DNA of 64,000 nucleotides from Comamonas_C sp026954015 (GTDB lineage Bacteria > Pseudomonadota > Gammaproteobacteria > Burkholderiales > Burkholderiaceae_C). The stretch covers positions 124,001 to 188,000 of the forward strand of contig JAPSFS010000004.1 in assembly GCA_035063785.1 (NCBI GenBank), given 5' to 3'. The position numbers and the translations under genes were made by a program. The notes beneath the pieces were generated by a model. The model worked only from the letters and a program-made list of their open reading frames with translations. It did no database searches and was not told the origin of the DNA. This document shows positions 1 to 8,688 of the stretch, in pieces; position 1 is the first letter of the stretch; every line of letters begins with the position of its first letter.

Positions 1-1
1 C

Positions 2-1093
2 GCGCGTCGCTGGGAAGACAAGAGCAGCTACACCTACGGCCTGCACGGCACGCCGACCACCTACCTGCTCGAAGAGCGCCTGGCCACGCTCGAAGGCGCG
101 CACCACTGCCTGCTGGCTCCCAGCGGTCTCGCGGCCCTCACCACGGTGGCACTGGCGTTGCTGGAGCAGGGCGACGAGGTGCTGTTTCCCGAAAACGTGT
201 ACGGCCCCAACCGGGCGTTCACCCGCGGGCTGCTCGCGCGCCACGGCGTGCGCTCCGCGTGCTACGACCCGCTGGACGCGGCCGACCTCGCGGGCAGGAT
301 CAGCGCGGCCACGCGCCTCGTGTGGCTGGAGGCGCCGGGTTCGGTGACGATGGAGTTTCCCGATCTCGCGGGCCTCGTGCGCGCCTGCCGCGCGCGTGGC
401 GTCACCACCGCGCTGGACAACACCTGGGGCGCGGGCCTCGCGTTCGCGCCGTTCGATCTGCTGCGTGACGGGCACCTGGGCGTGGACGTGTCGGTGCACG
501 CGCTCACCAAATACCCCAGCGGCGGTGGCCACGTGCTCATGGGCAGCATCACGACGCGCGACGCCGCGCTGCACGAACGCCTGCAGCGCGGACACATGCA
601 GTTGGGGCTGGGCGTGGGCGCCAACGACGCCGAGGCGCTGCTGCAGGCGCTGCCCAGCCTGCGGCTGCGCTACCAGGCGCAGGACGTGGCGGCGCGCGCG
701 CTGGCGCAGTGGCTTGCCACGCAGCCGGCGGTGGCTCAGGTGCTGCACCCCGCACTGCCCGGCGCGCCCGGCCATGCGCACTGGCAGGCGCTGTGCGGTG
801 AAACGCACGGCGGCAGCGGCCTGGCCGCGGGGCTCTTCAGCGTGGTGATCGACGCGCGCTTCACCGGCGCCGAGGTGGACGCCTTCTGCGACGCGCTGCG
901 GCTGTTTCGCCTGGGCTACAGCTGGGGCGGGCCGATGAGCCTGGTGATGTCCTACGACGTACGCGCGATGCGCGACGCCGCGCCGGCCCACCTGGCCCCC
1001 GGCACCGTGGTGCGCCTGGCCGTCGGGCTGGAGGACGTGCAGGACCTGCGCGCCGACCTCGCACAGGCGATGCACAGCGCTTTTGGCCTCTAG
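2..1093 (+). CDS. metC: Cystathionine beta-lyase, 5' end outside window
   Basis: PLP-dependent enzyme of the Cys/Met metabolism family that cleaves cystathionine to homocysteine, pyruvate and ammonia in methionine synthesis. The reading frame is open from base 2, so the gene starts before the window; about 363 residues are visible. The fragment shows the substrate-domain motif YGLHGTPTTYLLEERLA, the PLP aspartate region TALDNTWGAG, and the Schiff-base lysine in ALTKYPSGG (Lys codon at 509-511). The late motif RLAVGLEDVQDL is typical of the family C-terminus. Its stop codon TAG (1091-1093) lies inside an interspersed palindromic repeat that also contains the end of the convergent tesA gene. 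The family also holds cystathionine gamma-synthases, but the short YGLHGTPTT form fits beta-lyase best. Confidence 0.9.
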   Translation, partial: ARRWEDKSSYTYGLHGTPTTYLLEERLATLEGAHHCLLAPSGLAALTTVALALLEQGDEVLFPENVYGPNRAFTRGLLARHGVRSACYDPLDAADLAGRISAATRLVWLEAPGSVTMEFPDLAGLVRACRARGVTTALDNTWGAGLAFAPFDLLRDGHLGVDVSVHALTKYPSGGGHVLMGSITTRDAALHERLQRGHMQLGLGVGANDAEALLQALPSLRLRYQAQDVAARALAQWLATQPAVAQVLHPALPGAPGHAHWQALCGETHGGSGLAAGLFSVVIDARFTGAEVDAFCDALRLFRLGYSWGGPMSLVMSYDVRAMRDAAPAHLAPGTVVRLAVGLEDVQDLRADLAQAMHSAFGL

Positions 1094-1131
1094 CGCTTGT
1101 ACAGCAAGCGCAGACAGCTATCGTTTTGATG
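1081..1131 (+). repeat. Family-1 palindromic repeat, copy A
   Basis: Diverged copy of the window-wide repeat: GGCCTCTAGCGCTTGT, a short loop, CAAGCGCAGACAGCTATC and a T-rich end. It lies between convergent metC and tesA and contains the stop codons of both (1091-1093 on plus, 1118-1120 on minus), so the last few residues of both proteins are read from the repeat. Confidence 0.85.
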
Positions 1132-1798
1132 AATCTTGCGTGTGCAGCAACGGCTTGAGCGCGGGCCACACGTTGTCCAGCATCCGCGGCTGCGCCTGTG
1201 CGTTCGGGTGGATGCGGTCGGGCTGGAACAGCGCGAGCGGGTCCGGCCCGTCGGCGATGCCCGCGAGCAGGAAGGGCACGAGCGCGCTGCGGTGCTCACG
1301 CGCCACCGCCTCGAACCCGGCGGCGAAACGGCGGGCGTAGTCCGCGCCGTAGTTGGGCGGCACCTGCATGCCCACGAGCAGCACGCGCGCGCCCGACTGC
1401 TGCGCCTGCTGCACCATCCACGCGAGGTTGGCCTGGGTGTTTTGCAGCGGCAGGCCGCGCAGCGCGTCGTTGCCGCCCAGCTCGATCACCACGACGGCGG
1501 GCCGGTGCGCCTGCAGCAGCGCAGGCAGGCGGGAGCGTCCCCCGGCCGTGGTGTCGCCGCTCACGCTCGCGTTCACGACCTCGGCGTCGATGCGCTCCTT
1601 TGCCAGGCGCTGGCGCAGCAACGCCACCCAGCCGCTGCCGCGCGGCAGGCCGTATTCGGCGCTCATCGAATCGCCGAGCACCAGCACCGTCGTGCGGGCC
1701 GGCGCGGTGGCAGCGCCAGCGCCCAGCGTGGCCAGGGCGGCCAGCAGGATAAAGTCGCGCCGCTGGGCCCGCAGCGGGCCCGTGGGAAAGTTGTGCAT
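1118..1798 (-). CDS. tesA: GDSL-family arylesterase/lysophospholipase (TesA-like)
   Basis: SGNH/GDSL hydrolase of 226 residues, predicted to be exported; family members hydrolyse acyl esters, thioesters or lysophospholipids in the periplasm. The catalytic blocks are visible: LVLGDSMSAEYGL (nucleophile Ser), the Gly/Asn block ELGGNDALRG, and the Asp/His block DRIHPNAQAQ near the C-terminus. The N-terminus has QRRDFILLAALATLGAG, a twin-arginine-like signal. The ATG at 1796-1798 was chosen over longer upstream frames because it sits just before that signal. This ATG overlaps the ATG of the divergent ybbA gene by two bases. The tesA/ybbA divergent pair is a common proteobacterial arrangement. Confidence 0.9.
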   Translation of the reverse strand: MHNFPTGPLRAQRRDFILLAALATLGAGAATAPARTTVLVLGDSMSAEYGLPRGSGWVALLRQRLAKERIDAEVVNASVSGDTTAGGRSRLPALLQAHRPAVVVIELGGNDALRGLPLQNTQANLAWMVQQAQQSGARVLLVGMQVPPNYGADYARRFAAGFEAVAREHRSALVPFLLAGIADGPDPLALFQPDRIHPNAQAQPRMLDNVWPALKPLLHTQDSSKR

Positions 1799-2489
1799 GG
1801 CTGATCTTTCTGCCCCCGGCGCCGCGCCGCTGGTCGCGGTGCGCCAGGTGACCAAGACCGTCCGGGATGCGACGGGGGCATTCGACATTCTGCGGGATGT
1901 GGATTTTTCGCTCGACGCGGGCGCGACGGCGGCGATCGTCGGTGCCTCGGGCTCGGGCAAGAGCACGCTGCTGTCCATCATCGCGGGGCTGGATGTGCCC
2001 ACGCGCGGCACGGTGCATCTGGCGGGGCAGGACCTGTTCGCGCTGGACGAGGACGGCCGCGCGGCGCTGCGCGCGCGCGAGGTGGGTTTCGTGTTCCAGA
2101 GCTTTCAGCTCATGGCGCACCTGAGCGCGCTGGAGAACGTGATGCTGCCGCTGGAGCTCGCGGGTCGCGGCGATGCGCGCGCGAGGGCCACCGACATGCT
2201 GGCGCGCGTGGGCCTGGCGGCGCGCCTGAAGGCCTACCCGCGCGTGCTCTCGGGCGGTGAGCAGCAGCGCGTGGCGCTGGCGCGGGCCTTCGTCGTGCAG
2301 CCCTCGCTGCTGCTCGCCGACGAACCGACCGGCAGCCTGGACTACGCCACCGGCGAGAGCGTGATGGCGCTGATGTTCGCGCTCAACCGGGAGCAGGGCA
2401 CGACGCTGGTGCTCGTGACGCACGACCGCGGCATCGCCGCGCGCTGCGAGCGGCGCATCACGCTGGAGGCCGGGCGCGTGGTGGCCTAG
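1797..2489 (+). CDS. ybbA: ABC transporter ATP-binding protein (YbbA-like)
   Basis: ATP-binding subunit of the LolD/MacB type, 230 residues. Walker A is GASGSGKST, the Q-loop is FQSFQLMAHLSALENVMLPL, the signature is LSGGEQQRVALARA, Walker B is LLLADEPTGSLD and the switch histidine is VTHD. Family partners are FtsX-like permeases (YbbP), but no permease follows here: the next gene, cls, is convergent. It may work with a permease encoded elsewhere. The start ATG (1797-1799) overlaps the start codon of divergent tesA, so each gene's ribosome-binding and promoter signals must lie inside the other's coding sequence. Confidence 0.9.
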   Translation: MADLSAPGAAPLVAVRQVTKTVRDATGAFDILRDVDFSLDAGATAAIVGASGSGKSTLLSIIAGLDVPTRGTVHLAGQDLFALDEDGRAALRAREVGFVFQSFQLMAHLSALENVMLPLELAGRGDARARATDMLARVGLAARLKAYPRVLSGGEQQRVALARAFVVQPSLLLADEPTGSLDYATGESVMALMFALNREQGTTLVLVTHDRGIAARCERRITLEAGRVVA

Positions 2490-2504
2490 CACCCGCTGCG
2501 CCTC

Positions 2505-2576
2505 ATGCGGATTTGCCTTCCGTCGGATAACGCGAGGCGAACCAACAAAGTTGGAGGATTGAAGGCAAATCCGTAT
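2505..2576. repeat. Long inverted repeat between convergent ybbA and cls
   Basis: Arms ATGCGGATTTGCCTTC (2505-2520) and GAAGGCAAATCCGTAT (2561-2576) match at 15 of 16 positions. The 40-base interior holds a small hairpin CCAAC-AAA-GTTGG (2542-2554). The right arm ends at the cls stop codon. It lacks a T-run, so it is either a factor-dependent or bidirectional terminator structure or a small mobile palindrome. Confidence 0.75.
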
Positions 2577-4009
2577 CAAAGCTGGAAGCCCACGGTGGCG
2601 ATGATGCCCTCGGCGATGTCTCGCGGCCAGCTCGGGGCGCGCGCGGTGGCGGGCGTGCCCTGCTGCGCGGTGGCGCTGATCCACCGGCCCAGCCAGTCGA
2701 TTTCATCGCGCCCGTAGAACGCCGCCATGGCCTCGTAGTTGATGAACAGGCTGCGGCTGTCCAGGTTGGCCGAGCCGCAGAGCGCGAGCACGTCGTCCAC
2801 CACCACGGCCTTGGCGTGCACCATGCCCGGCAGCAGCCGCACGTCGGCCCCGGCCTCGACCAGCGTGCGCACCGCGCGCCCGCGCGCCCAGTCCGCCAGC
2901 CGGTGGTTGGAGCGCCGCGGCAGCACCAGCGTGATGCCCAGGCCCCGCTTGGCCGCGAGCACCAGCGATTCGAGCAGCGCCTCGTCGGGCACGAAGTAGG
3001 GCGTCGCCAGCAGCAGGCGCTGCTCGGCATGGAACGCGGCCGACACCAGCAGCGCGTGCAGGATGTCTTCGTGGAAGTCCGGGCCGCTGGGCACCCACTG
3101 CGCCAGGCGCCACGCGGAGGGCGGTGCGCTGTCGGCCGGGGGCGCGGGTGCATCCGCCTCGCTGCGCGCGAGGCGCTCGGCGTAGCCCAGGCGCAGCGCC
3201 TTGCGCGCGCCGCGGGCGATGCGCCAGTCGCCTTCGAACAGCGCCTGTGCCTGCGCGGCGAGCGGCCCTTCGGCGACAAAGCTCAAATCCAGCCACGCGG
3301 GCGCGCCCTCGCGGTCGACGAAGTACTCGTCGGCGATGTTGCGCCCGCCGGCCCACAGCCGCGCGCCGTCGGCCACCACGAGCTTGCGGTGGTTGCGCAG
3401 GTTGGTGCGCCCGCGCCCCGGCAGGCCCAGCGCCGGAACGAACAGCCGCGTGCGCACCCCCATGGCCTTGAGCATCGCGTCGTGGCTGTGCGCGCTCTTG
3501 AGGCTGCCGATGCTGTCCACCAGCAGCCGCACGCGCACCCCGGCGCGCGCACGCTCGGCCAGCGCCGCAGCCACCGCGGTGCCGGTCGCGTCGTCGCCGA
3601 GCACGTAGGTGCAGATATCGAGCGTCTGGCGGCTGGACGCGATCACCGCGCGCAGTTGCGCCAGCGCCTGCTGCCCATCGGCGGCGAAACGCACCGATGC
3701 CTGTGGCCGCGCGCCCGCGACGCCGACGGCCGCGAGCAGCCGCGTGGCCCACAGCGGCGCCGCGTGCGCCCACGGCCCCGCCGGCGCGGGCTGGCGCGGC
3801 GTTGCGGGGCGCACGAGCTTGCGGGTGCCGAAGATGAGGAACAGCGGCAGCCCGAGGTAGGGGAACGCGGCGATGCCGAATATCCATGACATCGCTGCGT
3901 ACGGGTGGCGGCGCTGGTGGCGGATGCGCGTCACCACGATGTAGGCAAGCAGACCCGCGGCCACGAAGGCGGCGTGCTCCAGCGGGGTGATGTGCGGCAG
4001 GGCGAGCAT
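2576..4009 (-). CDS. cls: Cardiolipin synthase, phospholipase D family
   Basis: Membrane enzyme of 477 residues that condenses two phosphatidylglycerols (or a related pair) to cardiolipin. Two N-terminal membrane segments are visible (around AAFVAAGLLAYIVV and IFGIAAFPYLGLPLFLIFG). Both PLD catalytic motifs are intact: HRKLVVAD in the first half and HAKAVVVDD in the second. The ATG at 4007-4009 (MLALPHITPL) is preferred over an upstream extension because it begins just before the first membrane helix and leaves 56 bp to the divergent rlmB gene. It is monocistronic and convergent with ybbA. The symbol is family-level; which of the ClsA/B/C types it belongs to was not resolved. Confidence 0.88.
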   Translation of the reverse strand: MLALPHITPLEHAAFVAAGLLAYIVVTRIRHQRRHPYAAMSWIFGIAAFPYLGLPLFLIFGTRKLVRPATPRQPAPAGPWAHAAPLWATRLLAAVGVAGARPQASVRFAADGQQALAQLRAVIASSRQTLDICTYVLGDDATGTAVAAALAERARAGVRVRLLVDSIGSLKSAHSHDAMLKAMGVRTRLFVPALGLPGRGRTNLRNHRKLVVADGARLWAGGRNIADEYFVDREGAPAWLDLSFVAEGPLAAQAQALFEGDWRIARGARKALRLGYAERLARSEADAPAPPADSAPPSAWRLAQWVPSGPDFHEDILHALLVSAAFHAEQRLLLATPYFVPDEALLESLVLAAKRGLGITLVLPRRSNHRLADWARGRAVRTLVEAGADVRLLPGMVHAKAVVVDDVLALCGSANLDSRSLFINYEAMAAFYGRDEIDWLGRWISATAQQGTPATARAPSWPRDIAEGIIATVGFQL

Positions 4010-4065
4010 GGGTGGAGTCCGATCATGCCCGAGCGCGCGGCTGCCGCGCACCGATAATCCCCGCC

Positions 4066-4809
4066 ATGGCTGATACCAAGGTGCTGTTCGGTTTCCATGC
4101 GGTGGGCGTGCGCCTGAAAACCGCGCCGGCGAGCGTGGTCGAGGTGCTGCACGACCCGACGCGGCGCGACGCGCGCATGCGCCAGTTTCTGGAGCGCGCG
4201 CGCGAGGCCGGTGTGCGCCTCATCGAGGCCGACAGCCTGCGCATCGCGCGGCTCGCGGGCACGCACGGCCACCAGGGCGTGGCCGCGCGCGTGCACGAGG
4301 TGGCGCGGGTCCGTTCGCTCGATGATCTGCTGGACGCGCTCATGGAGCCTGCGCTTGTGCTCGTGCTCGACGGTGTGACCGATCCGCACAACCTCGGCGC
4401 CTGCCTGCGCGTGGCCGACGGCGCGGGCGTGCATGCGGTCATCGCGCCCAAGGACCATGCAGCCGGCATCAATGCCACCGTGGCCAAGGTCGCAAGCGGC
4501 GCGGCCGAGACCGTGCCGTACTTCATGGTGACCAACCTCGCGCGCCAGATCGCGGAGCTCAAGGAGCGCGGCATCTGGGTGACGGGCACGAGCGATGACG
4601 CGCCCGCCACGCTCTACGGCGCCGATCTCACCGGCCCGAGCGCGCTCGTGCTCGGCGCCGAAGGCGCGGGCATGCGCCAGCTCACGCGCAAGAGCTGCGA
4701 CGCGCTCGTGCGCCTGCCGATGCGCGGCGCGGTGGAGAGCCTGAACGTTTCGGTTGCCAGCGGCATCTGCCTGTACGAGGCGCTGCGCCAGCGTGGAAAA
4801 TTTCAATAA
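4066..4809 (+). CDS. rlmB: 23S rRNA (guanosine-2251-2'-O)-methyltransferase RlmB
   Basis: SpoU/TrmH-family SPOUT methyltransferase, 247 residues, which 2'-O-methylates G2251 in the peptidyl-transferase loop of 23S rRNA. Visible landmarks are the N-terminal substrate-binding domain starting LFGFHAVGVRL, motif 1 LDGVTDPHNLGACLR (catalytic Asn/Arg), motif 2 LVLGAEGAGM and motif 3 LPMRGAVESLNVSVA, which form the knotted SAM site. The start MADTKVLFGF was chosen because the family begins right before this motif. The last codons and the TAA stop (4807-4809) run into repeat copy B. Confidence 0.93.
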   Translation: MADTKVLFGFHAVGVRLKTAPASVVEVLHDPTRRDARMRQFLERAREAGVRLIEADSLRIARLAGTHGHQGVAARVHEVARVRSLDDLLDALMEPALVLVLDGVTDPHNLGACLRVADGAGVHAVIAPKDHAAGINATVAKVASGAAETVPYFMVTNLARQIAELKERGIWVTGTSDDAPATLYGADLTGPSALVLGAEGAGMRQLTRKSCDALVRLPMRGAVESLNVSVASGICLYEALRQRGKFQ

Positions 4810-4860
4810 ATCGGGCCCTGGCGCTTGATTGACAAGCGCCAGCAGCTATCAAAACAGGTA
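4798..4860 (+). repeat. Family-1 palindromic repeat, copy B
   Basis: Well-preserved copy with the core GCGCTTGATTGACAAGCGC followed by CAGCAGCTATCAAAACAGG, preceded by an AAATCGGGCC element. It begins inside the last codons of rlmB and supplies its TAA stop codon. Confidence 0.9.
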
Positions 4861-4873
4861 GGCTGATCGTGCC

Positions 4874-4963
4874 ATGGTGCATCCGCTGGCGTGGCTCGGC
4901 GTGTCCATCGTCGCGGGCGTGCTCGTGATCCGGTTGCCCTCGAGCACCACGGGGCCGGGCTGA
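4874..4963 (+). CDS. Possible 29-residue membrane miniprotein (unproven)
   Basis: A short frame, ATG to TGA, encodes 29 residues beginning MVHPLAWLGVSIVAGVLV, essentially one hydrophobic helix. It sits in the otherwise gene-free stretch between repeat copy B and the convergent c-di-GMP gene. There is no convincing Shine-Dalgarno sequence. It could be a real miniprotein, a gene remnant or chance; I have no homologue in mind. Confidence 0.2.
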   Translation: MVHPLAWLGVSIVAGVLVIRLPSSTTGPG

Positions 4964-4978
4964 GCCGCCGCGCTGGCG

Positions 4979-7873
4979 CTACGGGGTGGGCTCGGTGCCG
5001 TGCACGGTCTCCAGCGGGGCAGGGCGGCCGAACAGGTAGCCCTGGAAGGCGTCGCAGTGGCGCGCCTTGAACCATTCGAACTGGGCCTGCTGCTCAATGC
5101 CCTCGGCCACCACGCGCAGCTCCAGCGTGTCCGCCAGGCCGAGGATGGTCTGCGCGATCGCGGCAGCGTTCGGATCGGTGAGGACATCGTCGACGAAGGA
5201 CTTGTCGACCTTGATCATGTCCAGCGGCATGCGGCGCAGGTAGCCCAGCGAGGAGTAGCCGGTGCCGAAGTCGTCGAGCGCGAAGCGCACGCCCAGCGCG
5301 CTGATCTGCCTCATCCTGGCGATGCTTTGCGTCACGTCGGCGTGGAACATGCCTTCGGTGAGTTCCAGGCACAGCCGGTGCGGGTCGGCGCCGGTATCTG
5401 TGAGCGCCGCCTCCACGATGGCGGTGAAATCCGGCGCGCGAAACTGGCGCGCGCTGATGTTGACCGTCAGGATGTGGTGCGCCATCGCCGGGTCTTGCGC
5501 CCAGCGCGCGAGCTCGGCGCACGCGGTGCGCAGTACCCAGGTGCCCAGCGCGATGATCAGGCCCGACTGCTCCGCCTTGTCGATGTAGGACAGTGGCGGC
5601 ACGCTGCCGCGCGTCGGGTGGACCCAGCGCAGCAGCGCCTCGTAGCCCAGGGGCCGCTGGTCGCGGTCGACGATCACCTGGTAGTGCAGATGCATTTCGC
5701 CACGTTCGAGCGCGACGCGCAGGTCCGCCATCAGGCTGGCGTTGTGCTCCACCTCCACCCGCAGTGCGGGATCGAACAGGCTCACCTGGTTGCGTCCGCG
5801 CGCCTTGGCGCGGTACAGCGCCATGTCGGCGTGCTTGAGGATCTCTTCGTGCAGCGCGTCCGTGCCCTGGAACAGCGAGATGCCGATGCTCAGCGACGTG
5901 TGCGCGCTGCGGCCGTTGAGGTTGAACGTCGATTCGAGCGCGCTGCGTATCTTTTCGGCGATCGCGAGCGCCTCCTCGCCCGCGCGCGAGGGTTCGGTGC
6001 TCAGCTCGTTCACCAGCACCACGAATTCGTCGCCGCCCAGACGGGCTATGGTGTCGCTTGCGCGCAGGTTGGCGCGCAGCCGCTCGGCCACGTGGCGCAG
6101 CAGCTCGTCGCCCTGGTCGTGGCCCTGCGTGTCGTTGATTTCCTTGAAATTGTCCAGGTCGAGCAGCATCACCGCGCTGAACTTGCCGCTGCGCGCGCTC
6201 GCGCTGCAGGCCTGGCGGATGTGGCTTTCGATCAGCCGGCGGTTGGGCAGGCCGGTCAGCGCGTCGTAGAGGGCGAGCTGCTGTGCCTGCTGCTCGGCCT
6301 GCTTGCGCTGCGTGATATCGGTGCGGATCGTGATGTGCTGGGCTGTCGCGCCGCCCTGGCTCGCGAACGGCACGATGGTGGTGTAGGTCCAGAACAGCGA
6401 CCCGTCCCTGGCGCGGCTGCACATCTCGCCGCTCCAGACCTTGCCCGCGGCCAGCGCCGTGTTGATCGATTCGAAGTAGTCGCGGGTGTGCATGCCCGAG
6501 CGGATCAGGTCATGCGTCTGGCCTATGAGCTCGCTGCGCCGGTATTGCGAGACCGCGCAGAACTTGTCGTTCACCCGGGTGATGACGCCATTGGCGTCGG
6601 TGATGGAGACGATCGCGTGCGCGTCGAGCGCGGCCTGCAGCTCGGACGCCTCGTGCAGCGAAGCGGCCGTCATGAGCCGCGTGCTCTCCTGCTCGGTGGT
6701 GTCGATCAGTGTGATCAGCACGCCCTCGGGCATGCCGTCGTAGCCGCGCTGGGGCGAGGCGCGCACCGTGAAACTGCTTGTGATGGCGCTGGCGTCACCC
6801 TCGCGCAGGTCGAACTCCGTGTGCCGGCCCCGCAGCGCCGCCTCGAGCTGGGCCTGGGCGATTTCGCGCTGGCGCGGCGCCAGGCGCGTGAGCCACGGCG
6901 TGCCGACGAGCTCCTCGAGCGCGCAGCCCATGCGGCGGGTGTGAAGCGGGTTGGCGTAGCGGTAGTGCAGCCGGGTGTCGAGCTGTACCAGCTCGCACGG
7001 CATCTCCTCGAAGATGCTCGTCATGTCGTGGTTCGTGCGCGCCAGCGCCTGGCGCGACTGTTCCAGCCGCTGCTGCGGGTGCAGCACCCCCTGGTCGTAG
7101 AACAGCCGGTAGATCAGCGCGTACGCCGCCGCCTTGAGCAGGTGCGCGACGACGTCGGTGCTGTCGAGCGTGCCGAGGTTGCCGATCAGCGTGAACTGCG
7201 CGACGCTCAGCAGGAAGCAGACCGTCGCGATCTGCAGCGATGCCACCCAGTGCCAGGTACGCCAGTGCTGCAGCAGCACCAGCGCACAGAGCAGGTTGAT
7301 GCCGCCGATCAGGCTTTGTGTGGCCATGCCCAGCGCCGTTGCGCCCCGACCCTCGCGGTAGAACAGCCCGGGGACGCCCGGCGCACTCACGCCGATCAGC
7401 AGCAGCACTGCGGCGCAGGCGAGCGCGCCGAGCAGCCAGTAGCGCTTGTTGCCCCCCGTCACGGTTCCGCCCTGCGTGTTCGTGAGCAGCGCGAGCCCGA
7501 GCAGCATCATGGCCTCCACCGCGCGGGCTGCCTGCTGAAAGAACAGCGACTGCCCCACGCCCGCGCCCGCCAGGTTCCCGGGCAGGCCGCGGTAGTGCAA
7601 CAGGTGCAGCAGATCCAGCAGCGCCACCAGCGTGAAACCGAAGACCAGCAGGTTGACCGTTGCCGCGTACTTCTGGTGGCGGTTGTGCCAGGCGATCGAG
7701 ACCACCATGAAACTCACCGCGATCGCAAACATCTCCGCGACGAGGTGGATGTAGGGAAGCACCCCCGGCGGCACGGCCCGAACCGTGATCACGGGCCAGA
7801 GCGCCGCGGCGCCCGCCAGCACGACGGCGGTGGCGCACAGTGTCAGATATTTCGCCTGAATCTGTGAGGGCAA
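4979..7873 (-). CDS. MASE3-PAS-PAS-GGDEF-EAL cyclic-di-GMP protein
   Basis: Membrane-bound c-di-GMP enzyme of about 964 residues. A seven-helix sensor (residues about 10-250, with the MASE3-like stretch LLDLLHLLHYRGLPG) is followed by two PAS domains (about 285-400 and 410-540; the second ends TDITQRKQAEQQAQ), a diguanylate cyclase domain with intact RLGGDEF (about residue 611), and a phosphodiesterase domain with intact YEALLRW (about residue 743), ELTEGM, DDFGTGYSSL and VVAEGIE. Both catalytic sites look functional, so it may be bifunctional. No ATG precedes the first helix; a TTG at 7871-7873 with GGAG eight bases upstream was chosen. The frame stays open far upstream, but that part overlaps trmB and is not coding. 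Two tandem TCTCCGGCGTCTTG copies lie just upstream of the start. Confidence 0.85.
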   Translation of the reverse strand: MPSQIQAKYLTLCATAVVLAGAAALWPVITVRAVPPGVLPYIHLVAEMFAIAVSFMVVSIAWHNRHQKYAATVNLLVFGFTLVALLDLLHLLHYRGLPGNLAGAGVGQSLFFQQAARAVEAMMLLGLALLTNTQGGTVTGGNKRYWLLGALACAAVLLLIGVSAPGVPGLFYREGRGATALGMATQSLIGGINLLCALVLLQHWRTWHWVASLQIATVCFLLSVAQFTLIGNLGTLDSTDVVAHLLKAAAYALIYRLFYDQGVLHPQQRLEQSRQALARTNHDMTSIFEEMPCELVQLDTRLHYRYANPLHTRRMGCALEELVGTPWLTRLAPRQREIAQAQLEAALRGRHTEFDLREGDASAITSSFTVRASPQRGYDGMPEGVLITLIDTTEQESTRLMTAASLHEASELQAALDAHAIVSITDANGVITRVNDKFCAVSQYRRSELIGQTHDLIRSGMHTRDYFESINTALAAGKVWSGEMCSRARDGSLFWTYTTIVPFASQGGATAQHITIRTDITQRKQAEQQAQQLALYDALTGLPNRRLIESHIRQACSASARSGKFSAVMLLDLDNFKEINDTQGHDQGDELLRHVAERLRANLRASDTIARLGGDEFVVLVNELSTEPSRAGEEALAIAEKIRSALESTFNLNGRSAHTSLSIGISLFQGTDALHEEILKHADMALYRAKARGRNQVSLFDPALRVEVEHNASLMADLRVALERGEMHLHYQVIVDRDQRPLGYEALLRWVHPTRGSVPPLSYIDKAEQSGLIIALGTWVLRTACAELARWAQDPAMAHHILTVNISARQFRAPDFTAIVEAALTDTGADPHRLCLELTEGMFHADVTQSIARMRQISALGVRFALDDFGTGYSSLGYLRRMPLDMIKVDKSFVDDVLTDPNAAAIAQTILGLADTLELRVVAEGIEQQAQFEWFKARHCDAFQGYLFGRPAPLETVHGTEPTP

Positions 7874-7983
7874 GTGGTGGTCTCCGGCGTCTTGTTCTCC
7901 GGCGTCTTGCAGAGCGCCTCGCGCATGGTAGCGGGTGTTGCTGCGGTGCACTGTACGACAGGACGAGCCTGCCCGCCGGGCCG

Positions 7984-8688
7984 TCAGTGGCGCAAGAAAA
8001 TCAGGTCCCACACCCCATGCCCCAGCCTCAAGCCGCGGTTCTCGAACTTGGTGAGGGGCCGGTACGCGGGGCGTTCGGCCCAATCCCGGGCGGTGTTGGC
8101 CAGCAGCGGTTCGGCGCCGAGCACCTGCAGCATCTGCTCGGCGTAGGGCTGCCAGTCGGTGGCGCAGTGCAGGTAGCCGCCGCGCCTGAGGCGGCTGGCG
8201 AGCAGCGCCACGAGCGGCGGCTGGATCAGGCGGCGCTTGTGGTGGCGCTTCTTGTGCCAGGGGTCGGGGAAGAAGATGTGCACGCCGTCGAGCTGACCGG
8301 GGGCGAGCATGTGCGTGAGCACCTCCACCGCGTCGTGGCGCACGATGCGGATGTTGGTGATGCCCTGCTCGCCGATGCGCCTGAGCAGCGCGCCGACGCC
8401 GGGCTCGTGCACCTCGCAGCACAGGAAGTTGTCCCCGGGGCGCGTCTGCGCGATCTGCGCGGTGGCTTCGCCCATGCCGAAACCGATCTCGAGGATCAAG
8501 GGCGCGGCGCGGCCAAAGGCGGCCTGCGCGTCGAGCGGCGCGGTGGCGTAGTCGATGAGGTAGCGCGGCCCGAGCTCGGCCAGCGCCTTGCTCTGGCCGC
8601 TGGTGGTGCGCCCGGCGCGCAGCACGAAGCTGCGGATGCGTCGGGGGTGGGCGTCGGCGCCCGGTGTGGTGGGGGCGGGGTCGTTCAC
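7984..8688 (-). CDS. trmB: tRNA (guanine-46-N7)-methyltransferase TrmB
   Basis: SAM-dependent enzyme, 234 residues, that makes m7G46 in tRNA variable loops. The family landmarks are IRSFVLRAGRTTSGQ at the N-terminus, the SAM site LEIGFGMGEAT, the motif FFPDPWHKKRHHKRRL, and the C-terminal TKFENRGLRLGHGVWDL. The GTG at 8686-8688 overlaps the gluQ stop as GTGA and is the favoured start; an ATG at 8713-8715 inside gluQ would add nine residues. The two genes appear to be translationally coupled and both act on tRNA. Confidence 0.92.
   Translation of the reverse strand: MNDPAPTTPGADAHPRRIRSFVLRAGRTTSGQSKALAELGPRYLIDYATAPLDAQAAFGRAAPLILEIGFGMGEATAQIAQTRPGDNFLCCEVHEPGVGALLRRIGEQGITNIRIVRHDAVEVLTHMLAPGQLDGVHIFFPDPWHKKRHHKRRLIQPPLVALLASRLRRGGYLHCATDWQPYAEQMLQVLGAEPLLANTARDWAERPAYRPLTKFENRGLRLGHGVWDLIFLRH

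Noticed and set aside
5000..7867. 955-residue open frame on the plus strand
   Set aside because: It mirrors the GGDEF-EAL gene, whose domains and catalytic motifs are unmistakable on the minus strand.
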